Shown one piece after another: positions 47,918 to 55,920 of a DNA stretch of 63,158 nucleotides. The DNA comes from Salinivenus lutea (lineage in GTDB: Bacteria > Bacteroidota > Rhodothermia > Rhodothermales > Salinibacteraceae), in the NCBI GenBank assembly GCA_002894685.1, contig NCRC01000020.1, positions 1 through 63,158 of the forward strand, written 5' to 3'. The position numbers and the translations under genes are program-made. The first letter of the stretch is position 1. Each line of letters begins with the position of its first letter. The notes under the pieces were generated by a model. The model ran no database searches, was not told the origin of the DNA, and saw only the letters and a program-made list of their open reading frames with translations.

Positions 47918-48421
47918 ATGAGCAGCCCCGATCGCACCGACTCTCCGCATGGGTCGTTTCCTACGGGGGCGTGGCTCGCAGGCGTGGCCCTCTTTGGGGG
48001 CCTGGTTGTCGTTGTCCTGCTGCCGCCCGTCGTGCCGCCGTCGCTGCGCGCCGTGCTCATGGAGGGCTTTTCGTCGGTATGCCACCAGCTGCCGGGCCGG
48101 TCGCCCCACCTCCACGGGGTGCAACTCGCGGTCTGCGATCGATGCCTCGGCATTTACGTGGGGCTCGCCTTGGGCAGCGGGGCGACCCGCTGGGGCCGGA
48201 CGATGTGGCACCGGGTGCGGGCGTGGGGGCCGCTTCCGCTCGCACTGGTTCTCGTGCCGGCTGGGGTCGACTGGGCGCTCCCCGTGCTGGGCCTGTGGGA
48301 GAGCGTCCCCCTGAGCCGAGGCCTCACGGGATTCCTGGCCGGACTGGGGGGCGGCGGCCTTGTGGTCGATCGGATTTTCACGTCCTGGGGGGCGGCCCCT
48401 TCGTCGACCGGCGGAGGCTGA
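47918..48421 (+). CDS. DUF2085 membrane protein
   Basis: A 167-residue membrane protein of the DUF2085 family: MEGFSSVCHQLPGRSPHLHGVQLAVCDRCLGIYVGLALG carries the conserved CHQ and CxRCxGIY motifs, with three Cys and two His that look able to bind a metal or form a redox site. About three or four hydrophobic helices are present (around GVALFGGLVVVVLLPPVV, LPLALVLVPAGVDWALPVL and GLGGGGLVV). Function is unknown in the family. It is divergent from groES; the next gene follows in the same orientation after about 100 bp. Confidence 0.82.
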   Translation: MSSPDRTDSPHGSFPTGAWLAGVALFGGLVVVVLLPPVVPPSLRAVLMEGFSSVCHQLPGRSPHLHGVQLAVCDRCLGIYVGLALGSGATRWGRTMWHRVRAWGPLPLALVLVPAGVDWALPVLGLWESVPLSRGLTGFLAGLGGGGLVVDRIFTSWGAAPSSTGGG

Positions 48422-48523
48422 GCGGCCTTTCGGTTGCGACGCTTGTTCTATAGGTTGCGGACAGCGCCTGGGGCGCCACGGACTCGGCGTCCCGCCCGTT
48501 CATCACGTCGACTGGTTTCGTCT

Positions 48524-49054
48524 ATGACTCCACGTCAGCAGTCCATTCTCGTCGGTGCGGTCGTGATCGGTGTTCTGAGCACGTCGTACCTGAGCTTTAT
48601 CAACGTCATCTGCTGTCTCGGCGTCATCATTGGCGGGGTCGTGGCGACGCAGCAGTACGCCACTCGGGCGTCCGCCGCGGGCAAGAGCCCGGCCCTGACG
48701 GCCGCGGACGGCGCGGTTCTCGGGTCGCTGGCCGGAGTGGGGGGCGCGGTGCTCGGGCCGCTGTTCGACCGGGCGCTGCGTCCGCTGGGGCTGGATTCGC
48801 AGACCATCTCGCGGGACATGGTGGAACAGTGGATGCAGGGCATGGAGGAGCAGCAGGGGATGTCCCCGGAGATGATGCAGCAGCTTCAGGGGGAGGGAAG
48901 CATGATGATGTTCATCGGGGGCCTGCTGTTCAACATTGTGCTCTACGCCATCTTCGGGGCGATCGGCGGGGCGATTGGGGCGTCGCTCTTCGGGAACGAT
49001 GCGTCCGACGGCTCCGGCGGCGTGCAGACGGTTGAGGCCGAGGTGGTCGAGTAG
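48524..49054 (+). CDS. Membrane protein, unknown function
   Basis: A 176-residue protein with two N-terminal hydrophobic segments (ILVGAVVIGVLSTSYLSFINVICCLGVIIGGVVAT), a Gly-rich third segment (DGAVLGSLAGVGGAVLGPLF), a Met/Gln-rich amphipathic stretch (VEQWMQGMEEQQGMSPEMMQQL) and a final helix FIGGLLFNIVLYAIFGAIGGAIGASLF. The tail is acidic. The twin-Cys ICCLG in helix one is notable. I do not recognise a named family. ATG 48524 is chosen because the longer frame adds a basic stretch overlapping the previous gene's end. Confidence 0.65.
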   Translation: MTPRQQSILVGAVVIGVLSTSYLSFINVICCLGVIIGGVVATQQYATRASAAGKSPALTAADGAVLGSLAGVGGAVLGPLFDRALRPLGLDSQTISRDMVEQWMQGMEEQQGMSPEMMQQLQGEGSMMMFIGGLLFNIVLYAIFGAIGGAIGASLFGNDASDGSGGVQTVEAEVVE

Positions 49055-49062
49055 GAGGGTCT

Positions 49063-50187
49063 TCAGTCGAACAGGGACGGCTCGGTCTGGCGGCGCTCCA
49101 GCTCTTCGATCAGGCGCCGGTTGGCGCGCGGAAAGGCGTAGTCGTCCAGTTCGTCGAGTCCGACCCACTGGAAGGGTTGCCCCTCGCGGGCCTCCGGCGT
49201 GCCCTCGTCGATGCGGCACCGGAAGGCGTGGAGGGTGATTTTGAAGTGGGAATAGGCGTGCGAGAGCGTATAGAAGGGCTCCTCCACGGCGACCTCGAGT
49301 CCAAGCTCCTCCCGCACCTCGCGGCGGCAGGCCGTGGCCATTGACTCGCCGTCCTCTTGTTTGCCGCCGGGAAATTCCCAGAGCCCCCCGAGCAGTCCGT
49401 CGTCCGGGCGGCGCTGGATCAGGAGGCGGTCCCCGTCGTCGTTAAAGACCAGGCCGACGGCGATGTCGTGGTGGGGCACGGGCGTCGACTCGGGCGTGAT
49501 GGGGTAGTCCTCCTCGGTGCCGGCCGCGTGGGCCTGGCACACCTCCTGCAGCGGGCACCGGTCGCAGAGGGGCGTGCTCGGGGTGCAGACCAGCGCCCCC
49601 AGCTCCATGAGGGCCTGGTTGAAGTCGCCGGGCTGGTCCGGATCGAGCAGGTCATTGGCAAGGGCCCGGAGCGCGTTCTGGGCGGCGGTGGAGGTGGCGT
49701 CTTCTTCGACCGCGAACACGCGCGACAGCACGCGCGTCACGTTGCCGTCGAGGACGGCGTGCGGTTTTTGGTAGGCAATGGAGAGCACGGCCGCGGCGGT
49801 GTAGGGGCCGATGCCCTTGAGCTCTTTGATGGCGTCCATCGTGTCGGGCACGGTGCCGTCGTGGGCGTCCACGACGGTCTGGGCGGCCTCGTGGAGGTGG
49901 CGCGCCCGGGCGTAGAAGCCGAGGCCCTCCCAGTACTTCAGCACGGTGTCGCGGTCGGCGGCGGCGAGGGCCTCCACCGTGGGAAAGGCCTCCAGGAAGT
50001 GAGGGTAGTAGTCGCGCACCGTATCCACGCGCGTTTGCTGGAGCATGATCTCCGAGACCCAGATGCGATACGGATCGTCGGTGTTGCGCCAGGGCATCGA
50101 GCGTTTGTGCTCGTCGTACCAGTCGAGCAGCCTGGTGCGGAAGGCGTCGCGCTGGCGATCGGTCGGGGAGAGGGCGTCGAGAGACAC
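49063..50187 (-). CDS. mutY: A/G-specific adenine DNA glycosylase
   Basis: Removes adenine mispaired with 8-oxoguanine. The HhH-GPD domain has Glu46 (SEIMLQQT), the hairpin LKGIGPYTAAAVL and catalytic Asp147 (VLDGNVTRVL). The iron-sulfur loop is CTPSTPLCDRCPLQEVC (C-x6-C-x2-C-x5-C). The C-terminal domain has a complete Nudix consensus, GGKQEDGESMATACRREVREEL, which is often degenerate in MutY. Length is 374 residues; the start codon is GTG. It ends 8 bp from the stop of the convergent membrane protein gene. Confidence 0.95.
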   Translation of the reverse strand: MSLDALSPTDRQRDAFRTRLLDWYDEHKRSMPWRNTDDPYRIWVSEIMLQQTRVDTVRDYYPHFLEAFPTVEALAAADRDTVLKYWEGLGFYARARHLHEAAQTVVDAHDGTVPDTMDAIKELKGIGPYTAAAVLSIAYQKPHAVLDGNVTRVLSRVFAVEEDATSTAAQNALRALANDLLDPDQPGDFNQALMELGALVCTPSTPLCDRCPLQEVCQAHAAGTEEDYPITPESTPVPHHDIAVGLVFNDDGDRLLIQRRPDDGLLGGLWEFPGGKQEDGESMATACRREVREELGLEVAVEEPFYTLSHAYSHFKITLHAFRCRIDEGTPEAREGQPFQWVGLDELDDYAFPRANRRLIEELERRQTEPSLFD

Positions 50188-50226
50188 GAGTGGGGGAGGC
50201 GTCGGGAAAAAAGCGGCGGGTGGGGA

Positions 50227-50604
50227 TTAGGAGGGCTGGACCTCCACGCGCAGGACGAGGGTGTCGGGGGCGGCATCGGGCCGTTGGGCCTGCAGGTGGA
50301 GCCGGTAGGTCCCCGGTGCGACCCCGCGCGTGATCCAGGTGAGGGAGCGCCCGGCGACGCCGCTGAGGGCGGGGCCGCGGAGCATTCGGTAGGACCCGGC
50401 GCCGTTTTCGTCGCCGCCCGGCAGCGTGTGGATCAACGTCTCCCCGGCAACGACGCGGGCCTCGAGGGTGTCGGGGAGGGAAGGCTGTGCAACCCACGGC
50501 TCGGGCGCGGGTTCGACCGTTCGGAGCGCCGGACGGGACGACGCCGCGCCGAGCAGGCAGAGGCAAATCCCGAAGGCAGCGGTAGCGACGATGGGTCGGG
50601 ACAT
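50227..50604 (-). CDS. Small secreted protein, unknown function
   Basis: A 125-residue protein with an N-terminal hydrophobic segment VATAAFGICLCLLGAASS that looks like a signal peptide. The mature part ends in an Ig-like beta-sandwich pattern, LTWITRGVAPGTYRLHLQAQRPDAAPDTLVLRVEV, reminiscent of putative-Ig domains that bind ligands on the cell surface. Its ATG lies only 20 bp from the ATG of the divergent Omp85 gene. It is 39 bp upstream of mutY on the same strand and could share its transcript. Confidence 0.55.
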   Translation of the reverse strand: MSRPIVATAAFGICLCLLGAASSRPALRTVEPAPEPWVAQPSLPDTLEARVVAGETLIHTLPGGDENGAGSYRMLRGPALSGVAGRSLTWITRGVAPGTYRLHLQAQRPDAAPDTLVLRVEVQPS

Positions 50605-50624
50605 GCAGCAGGGGAGACGCAGCA

Positions 50625-52424
50625 ATGAGCAGTGAGCACACCATTCTATACCCGACGATCGGGGCCGTGTTGCTCCTTGCGATGGGCGCGGGGCCGTGCC
50701 CTGTGCGGGCCCAGAGCGGCGCCGCCGGCGCCCCGTCCGAAGCGCCAACCTGGGCGCTGCGGGTGGAGGGGGAGCCGGTCGACTGGCCGGGGGCGCGTCC
50801 GAGTGCGCCGGTCGACAGCGTCCGGGCCGTCGCCCAGCGGACGCTGCGCCGGATGCGAAAGAACGGCTACTACTACGCCCGCATCGATTCTGCCGTCGTG
50901 GACACGAGCGGGCCGTCGCCGACCGTGCGGGTGCACGCCCACCGCGGGCCGCAGGTCACCCTCGCGTCGATTCGGATTGACGGAGCGGAGGCGGTGCCAA
51001 CCGCAGAGCTGCGTCGGCTCCTGAACACCGAGCGGGGCGACCCGCTGGTGCCCGACGTGCTCGAAGCCGACATCCAGGCGCTGCTCGATCGATACGAGCG
51101 GGCCGGGCACCCGCTGGCCGAGATTCACGTCGACCGGGCCGCGATCGACTCTACGGCCCGCTCGCAGCTCCGCCTGATCCTCCGTGTGGACGAAGGGCCG
51201 TCCCTGTGGCTGAAACGGGTTGTGCCCGCCGAGGAGGAGACCCGGACCACTCCGGCCCTGCTGGCGCATCTCGCCGACCTGCCCGTTGGGGCGCCCCTCA
51301 CCGACTACGATCCGGAGGCGATTCGGGAGCGGCTGGCGCAGAGCGCGCTCTTTCGGGACGTGGGGACGCCCGACCTGCGGGTGGGGCCGGACGGGGGCGC
51401 CACCCTTCGAATTCCGGTGGAGGAGGCCCCGCCCGGGTCGTTTGATCTTGCACTCGGGTACCTGCCGGGGGCCAGTCCCGGCCAGCAGGGGCAGGTTGTG
51501 GGGAGCGGCCATTTGTTGCTGGAGCACCTGTTCGGGGGCGGTCGGCGCGTGGACCTGACGCTCGATCGGCGCCCGGGCCGCGCGAGTCTCTTCGACCTTG
51601 TCGTGTCCGATCCGTTTGTGCTTGGCCTGCCCCTCCGAGTGCAGGCCGACTTTCGGGGCGAACAGCGCGACTCCACCTTCAGCAAGCGGCGCTACGGGGG
51701 CGAGGTCGGGTACCGGTTCGACAGCGGGCTGGAGCTGGTCGGCAGCCTGCGCCGGGAGGTCGTGCAGCCGGGCCCGGCCGGCACCCAGCTGCGGGGCGAC
51801 CGGCAGCGCATCGCGCGGTCGCGCACCGTCTTCTATGGGGTCGGGGTGCGCTACGAGAGCCGGACCCGCCCGGTTACCCCCCGCCGCGGCCTTCGGCTCG
51901 ACGTGCACGTGGAGCAGGGGCGGACGGAGCGCACCGTGCGGCGGCGGACGGCGGCGGGGGACACGACGCGCACCTCGCGGGAATTGCGGCAGGAGCGGCT
52001 GCACGCCACGGTGCGCACGTACTGGCCCGTCGCGGGGCGGCAGGTCGTGGCGCTCGGGGCAGACGCGTCCGTGCTCCGCAGCGACACGTACGACCGGAGC
52101 GATCTCTTCCGCTTCGGCGGGGCCACCTCGCTGCGGGGGTACGATGAGGACCGCTTCCTCGGCAACGTGACCGCCCGTGCTCTGGTCGAGTACCGACTCC
52201 TGCTCGACCGGCGGTCCTATGCGTATGCCTTTGGCGATCTGGGCTACCTTCGCCGTCCGGCCCTCCAGGAGGCGGAGCGCCGGCAGTCGTGGCGGCCCGG
52301 GTACGGGGTTGGGGTGCAGGTGCACACCGGCATTGGCCAGGTGCGCGCCAGCTACGCACTAAACCCGGAGGTGGCCTCGCCCGCCGAGGGGCGTGTGCAC
52401 GTGGGGCTGTCCGTCCAGCTGTAG
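50625..52424 (+). CDS. Omp85-family outer-membrane protein, TamA/BamA-like
   Basis: A 599-residue outer-membrane protein with a signal peptide (AVLLLAMGAGPCPVRAQ). About three POTRA-like modules occupy residues 45-260 (for example RTLRRMRKNGYYYARIDSAVVDT and GPQVTLASIRIDGAEAVP), followed by a 16-strand Omp85 barrel. The conserved loop-6 motif is present as SLRGYDEDRF, and the barrel ends VGLSVQL with a terminal hydrophobic residue as expected. It may insert proteins into the outer membrane or move lipids. The precise type (BamA, TamA or a single-gene relative) cannot be fixed here. rsmE follows after 56 bp. Confidence 0.85.
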   Translation: MSSEHTILYPTIGAVLLLAMGAGPCPVRAQSGAAGAPSEAPTWALRVEGEPVDWPGARPSAPVDSVRAVAQRTLRRMRKNGYYYARIDSAVVDTSGPSPTVRVHAHRGPQVTLASIRIDGAEAVPTAELRRLLNTERGDPLVPDVLEADIQALLDRYERAGHPLAEIHVDRAAIDSTARSQLRLILRVDEGPSLWLKRVVPAEEETRTTPALLAHLADLPVGAPLTDYDPEAIRERLAQSALFRDVGTPDLRVGPDGGATLRIPVEEAPPGSFDLALGYLPGASPGQQGQVVGSGHLLLEHLFGGGRRVDLTLDRRPGRASLFDLVVSDPFVLGLPLRVQADFRGEQRDSTFSKRRYGGEVGYRFDSGLELVGSLRREVVQPGPAGTQLRGDRQRIARSRTVFYGVGVRYESRTRPVTPRRGLRLDVHVEQGRTERTVRRRTAAGDTTRTSRELRQERLHATVRTYWPVAGRQVVALGADASVLRSDTYDRSDLFRFGGATSLRGYDEDRFLGNVTARALVEYRLLLDRRSYAYAFGDLGYLRRPALQEAERRQSWRPGYGVGVQVHTGIGQVRASYALNPEVASPAEGRVHVGLSVQL

Positions 52425-52480
52425 GCCCACGCCCGACCGTGATTCGCATGTGTTCTGCTTTGCACCAGAAGACCGTGTCC

Positions 52481-53221
52481 ATGACGACGAACTTCTACGC
52501 GCCGCCCTCTGCCATTCGCGGATCCCGCGTGGTGTTGCCCGACGACGAGGCGCGCCACGCCCGGGCCGTTCTGCGTGCCGCCGTCGGAGACGAGCTGACG
52601 GTCGTCGATGGGGAGGGCGGCTGGTATCGGGTGGAGGTCCAGCACGCAAGCACTGACAAGCTCGTCGGGACCATCGTGGAGCGACGGCGCGGGGTAGGGG
52701 AGCCGGCGGTGGACGTGACGGTCGGGCTCGGCCTTCTCAAGAAGCGGCAGCGGTTTGAGACGTTTGCCGAAAAGGCGGTGGAGCTGGGGGTGCGGCGAAT
52801 CGTGCCCCTCCGCACCGCCCACGTCGAAACGGACACCTTCCGCCGTGAGCGCGTGCGAAAAGTCATGGTGGCCGCGCTCAAGCAGTGCCGCCGGAGTCGA
52901 CTGCCGAAGCTTGACCGGCCGCGCACGATGGACGAGGTGCTCGAGGAGGCCGTCGCGGACCGGCGGTTCGTGTGTCACGGGGCCGGGGCCGAGAGCACCC
53001 TGCACGGTGCGTTGCGGGCCGGATCGCAGCCGGAGTCTGTCCTTGCGCTTGTGGGGCCGGAGGGGGGCTTCCACGAATCCGAGGTGGCGACGGCCCGGGC
53101 GGCCGGGTGGAACGTGGTGTCCCTCGGGGCGCGGCGCCTTCGGGCCGAGACGGCCGGGCTCCTGGCGGTGGCGGCGGCGGTTTACAGCCCGGGATCGGGC
53201 GGATCGAATCCTGACGTATGA
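52481..53221 (+). CDS. rsmE: 16S rRNA (uracil1498-N3)-methyltransferase
   Basis: SPOUT-family methyltransferase that modifies U1498 of 16S rRNA near the decoding site. The small N-terminal PUA-like domain (FYAPPSAIRGSRVVLPDDEARHARAVLR) leads into the knotted domain with GLLKKRQRFETFAEKAVELGV, LVGPEGGFHESEV and SLGARRLRAETAGLLAVAA, the SAM-binding knot. The 246-residue length is usual. ATG 52481 is used since the longer frame overlaps the Omp85 gene. Probably cotranscribed with the Omp85 gene and the Nudix gene that follows after 75 bp. Confidence 0.94.
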   Translation: MTTNFYAPPSAIRGSRVVLPDDEARHARAVLRAAVGDELTVVDGEGGWYRVEVQHASTDKLVGTIVERRRGVGEPAVDVTVGLGLLKKRQRFETFAEKAVELGVRRIVPLRTAHVETDTFRRERVRKVMVAALKQCRRSRLPKLDRPRTMDEVLEEAVADRRFVCHGAGAESTLHGALRAGSQPESVLALVGPEGGFHESEVATARAAGWNVVSLGARRLRAETAGLLAVAAAVYSPGSGGSNPDV

Positions 53222-53296
53222 AAAACGAGCACATGGGGAGCACGCCCTCCCCCGTCTCGTTCAGTCGGTCGCTTTTTCCAAGTCCCTTTCCGATCC

Positions 53297-53854
53297 GTGC
53301 CCTCGCTCGAAGAAACCCAACTGTCCTCCGAGCAACTGGTGGACGGTGTACTGCTCAAGGCGTTTCGGGATGAGGTGCGCCTCCCCGATGGGGGCACCTC
53401 CGTCCGCGAATGGATCGACCACCCGGGCGCGTCGGCCATCGTGCCGATTTTTGAGGACGGCCGGACGCTTCTGATCCGTCAGTTTCGCTACCCGCCGCGC
53501 CGCACCTTTCTGGAGGTGCCGGCCGGGAAATTTGATGCCTCCCACGAGGCGCCGGCGGACGTGGCGGCGCGGGAGCTCGAGGAGGAGACCGGGTGGCGGG
53601 CGGACCGGTTCGAGCGGCTGGGGGCGGCGTATCCGTGTATCGGGTACAGCAACGAATGCATTCACGTGTTCGCGGCCCACGGACTGGAGCGGGGCGAGCA
53701 GGATCTGGCCGCGGGCGAGTTCGTGGAGGTCGTCCCCATGGACCTTGCCGAAGCGGTGCGGCGGGCCCGGCAGGGCGAACTGAAAGACATGAAGACCATT
53801 ACAGCCCTCGTCTACGCCGCGGCCCACGCGAACGATACGGGACCTGCATCGTAG
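53297..53854 (+). CDS. Nudix hydrolase, ADP-ribose pyrophosphatase-like
   Basis: A 185-residue Nudix enzyme of the ADP-ribose/nucleoside-diphosphate-sugar group (NudF-like): RQFRYPPRRTFLEVPAGKFD leads into AARELEEETGW. The Nudix box has six rather than five residues between the Gly and the first Glu (G-KFDASH-E), a one-residue insertion, while REL-EEETG is intact. The later segment YPCIGYSNECIHVFAA fits the family's substrate loop. The start is GTG 53297. It would hydrolyse ADP-ribose or a similar compound to AMP and sugar phosphate. It lies between rsmE and secG in the same orientation. Confidence 0.85.
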   Translation: MPSLEETQLSSEQLVDGVLLKAFRDEVRLPDGGTSVREWIDHPGASAIVPIFEDGRTLLIRQFRYPPRRTFLEVPAGKFDASHEAPADVAARELEEETGWRADRFERLGAAYPCIGYSNECIHVFAAHGLERGEQDLAAGEFVEVVPMDLAEAVRRARQGELKDMKTITALVYAAAHANDTGPAS

Positions 53855-53943
53855 ACACACTCAGATTTTCCTATTGGGCTCCGGGACGTGCGCCACGCCG
53901 ACCGGACGCGTTGATTGTTCTCACAGAAGCGGACCGCAGCGTT

Positions 53944-54351
53944 ATGTTCACGTTTACAGTTGTGCTCGTCGCTCTCATCGCGGCGGTGCTCATTCTGGTG
54001 ATTCTTCTCCAAAGCGGCCAGGGGGGCGGCCTGTCCGGCATCGCGCAGAGTGGCGGGGCCCGACAGGTGCTGGGGACGCGTCAGGCGCCGGACACGCTGG
54101 AAAAGGCCACCTGGACCCTCGGCACGATCTTCATTACGCTCTGCGTGGTGATGAACTTCTTCGTGGGCACCGAGGAGGAGCAGCGGAGCGTGATTCAGGA
54201 GCGGGCCCAGCAGCAGGGACAAACGCAGCAACAGCAGCCGTCCCAGTCGCCGGGCGGGGGACAGGACGCCGCGCCGCTTCCGGGAGGGGGCGGAACGCAG
54301 GGCGGGCAGGGCGGCAGTGGACAGCAGGGCGGCGCCTCGGGGAATAACTAG
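53944..54351 (+). CDS. secG: Protein-export membrane protein SecG
   Basis: Auxiliary subunit of the SecYEG translocon. Residues 1-75 show the canonical two-helix design: FTVVLVALIAAVLILVILLQSGQGGGLSGIAQ, then LEKATWTLGTIFITLCVVMNFFV. The remaining 60 residues form an unusually long hydrophilic tail of Gln, Gly, Ser and Pro (QQQGQTQQQQPSQSPGGG), which would lie on the periplasmic side or in the membrane surface; E. coli SecG has a much shorter tail. ATG 53944 is chosen since the longer open frame overlaps the Nudix gene. Confidence 0.92.
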   Translation: MFTFTVVLVALIAAVLILVILLQSGQGGGLSGIAQSGGARQVLGTRQAPDTLEKATWTLGTIFITLCVVMNFFVGTEEEQRSVIQERAQQQGQTQQQQPSQSPGGGQDAAPLPGGGGTQGGQGGSGQQGGASGNN

Positions 54352-54412
54352 CGCCCCCCGACCGAGAGGGGGGGGAGGCAGGCGCCGCGCGGCGCTCCCG
54401 GCGCCCACGTAC

Positions 54413-54457
54413 GACAAAAATGACGAACGGCAGCCCCCGTCTGGAGGCTGCCGTTCG
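54413..54457 (-). terminator. Rho-independent terminator of the RNase P RNA gene
   Basis: CGAACGGCAGCC (54424-54435) pairs perfectly with GGCTGCCGTTCG (54446-54457) around a 10-nt loop. On the minus strand it is followed by CATTTTTGT. It lies 14 bp beyond the 3' end of rnpB. Confidence 0.85.
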
Positions 54458-54470
54458 TGTGTATACGCGG

Positions 54471-54896
54471 GGTGTGCAGGTCGGTAAGCCGAATTTGGTC
54501 GTCTGTGCCGACGCCGCGTCGACGGGCACAGGACGGACGTCATCTATCTGGGACGGTCGTCGCCGACCGCCTCGAGCGGCCTACCTGCACCGATGGTTGG
54601 CGGGCCACCTCCGCGCCGGTGGACCCGGCGCCCGGTGCGACTTGGCCTTTCACCCCGTGGGGTTTGCCGGGCCGCTTCGGTCACCCGAAGCGCCGGTGCG
54701 CTCTTACCGCACCCTTTCACCCCTTACCGCGGCCGAGGCCGTGGCGGGACTGCTCTCTGTTGCACGTGCCGTCGCGTTGGCCTACGCCAACACGCCTTCC
54801 CGTTAGGAAGCACGGTGCCCTGTGGTGTTCGGACTTTCCTCACCGCCGGCCCGAGAGGATCGGGACCGACGGAGCGACATCCAAACCTGCACACTC
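54471..54896 (-). ncRNA. rnpB: RNase P RNA, bacterial type A
   Basis: Catalytic RNA that matures the 5' ends of tRNAs. On the minus strand the hallmarks occur in order: GTGTGCAGG at the 5' end, GAGGAAAGTCCG (P4 left side, near 54837), GCAACAGAGAGCA, the GGGTGAAAGGGTGCGGTAAG stretch typical of J5/15 and P10-11, AGATAGATGACGTCC, and AATTCGGCTTACC (P4 right side) before CCTGCACACC, which pairs with the 5' end as helix P1. The length is about 426 nt. The ends are set by the P1 pairing and may be off by a few bases. Several open frames across it are artefacts. Confidence 0.95.
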
Positions 54897-54953
54897 ATCT
54901 CATCGAACGCCCGAAGGCGTTCCGAGGTTCGTGCGCTGGCCGGGGAACCGCAA

Positions 54954-54991
54954 ATAAAAAAGCGCAGCGGCCGGGGGGCCGTCTGCACGCT
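54954..54991 (-). terminator. Rho-independent terminator after the DUF164 gene
   Basis: On the minus strand AGCGTGCAGACGGCC pairs with GGCCGCTGCGCT (two bulged bases and one unpaired site) over a C-rich loop and runs into TTTTTTATTT. It starts 10 bp after the stop of the DUF164 gene and separates it from rnpB. Confidence 0.75.
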
Positions 54992-55000
54992 GGGGGAGGC

Positions 55001-55777
55001 TTAGAGGTCGACCTTCTCTTTCATCTCGTCGATCGTTTCGTTGTATAGGTCCTGATCGACGATGATGCGGCCGGTGTGCTCGCAGGCGACGATGTTCTTT
55101 CGCTTGCGAATCTCGACCTGTCGCTGCGGCGGCACGGCAAAGCCGGCGGCGGCGCCGCGCTTGAGGGGGACGACCGCGCGTCCGTCGCGGAGCCGATCGC
55201 GGAGCTTCGAGTAGGCTTTCAGGTAGCGGGAGCCGACCTCCTCCTCGGCCTCCTCGCGGATCTCTCCGAGTTTGGACTCTTCCTCCTCGGTGTCCTGGCG
55301 CACCTCTTCCAGCTTGGCGCGCTTCTCGTCGAGCACCTTCTCGAGTTCGTCGAGCCGCTCCTGCGTCTCCTCGATGGCCGCCTCGCGAGATTCGATCGTT
55401 TCTTCGGACTCCTCGATCGTCTCCTCGGCCTCTTCGATGCGCTCCTTCTGGCTCTCGATCTCTTTCGTGAGCGCGTCGTACTCGCGGTTGTTGCGGACTT
55501 CGAGCTGCTGCTCTTCGTACTTGTCGATCAGGCCCTCGGCCTCTTTGATGTCGAGCTCGGCCTGCCGCTTGGCGACCTTGCTCTCCTGCATCTCCTCCTC
55601 GTAGTTCTCGAGGCGCGTTTCGAGACCGGCCTTCTCGTCCTCAAGGTCCCGAATCTCTTCGGGCAGGTCGCCGCGCAGCTTGTGAATCTGGTCGATGCGG
55701 TTGTCGATGTGTTGCAGCCGGACCAAGGCGCGAAGTTGGTCCTCCACGGAGGGTCGTTTTTTCTGGGCCGTTGCCAT
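55001..55777 (-). CDS. Coiled-coil DUF164/zf-RING_7-like protein with degraded zinc ribbon
   Basis: A 258-residue protein. Residues 15-180 form a long charged coiled coil (EEEMQESKVAKRQAELD, then ERIEEAEETIEESEETIESREA). The C-terminal domain corresponds to the C4 zinc ribbon of the family, in which two CxxC pairs bind zinc around the PPQ and EIR stretches. Here AVPPQRQVEIRKRKNIVACEHTGRII keeps the framework but only one Cys, so metal binding is probably lost. The family is widespread, and its role is uncertain. A TATCTTTG promoter element lies 110 bp upstream, so the gene appears monocistronic. Confidence 0.83.
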   Translation of the reverse strand: MATAQKKRPSVEDQLRALVRLQHIDNRIDQIHKLRGDLPEEIRDLEDEKAGLETRLENYEEEMQESKVAKRQAELDIKEAEGLIDKYEEQQLEVRNNREYDALTKEIESQKERIEEAEETIEESEETIESREAAIEETQERLDELEKVLDEKRAKLEEVRQDTEEEESKLGEIREEAEEEVGSRYLKAYSKLRDRLRDGRAVVPLKRGAAAGFAVPPQRQVEIRKRKNIVACEHTGRIIVDQDLYNETIDEMKEKVDL

Positions 55778-55886
55778 AAATTATGTGGGTGTTGGAATCG
55801 TTCGAACGCCGGTGAACGCCATTTAATGAGTACATTTCGGGGGAACGAAAGTTCGTACCTCTGTTCCCGGATCCTTCCATTTCGTG

Positions 55887-55894
55887 CAAAGATA
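55887..55894 (-). promoter_or_regulatory. Bacteroidota -7 promoter element of the DUF164 gene
   Basis: TATCTTTG on the minus strand is a perfect match to TAnnTTTG. No clear TTG lies 19-21 bp upstream. Transcription would start near 55880 and leave a leader of about 100 nt. Confidence 0.45.
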
Positions 55895-55920
55895 CATCGG
55901 AGAACGATTGTAGGGCGGGC

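Noticed and set aside
54420-54960. Several plus-strand open frames of 60-166 residues
   Set aside because: They run across the RNase P RNA gene, whose conserved motifs on the minus strand are unmistakable.
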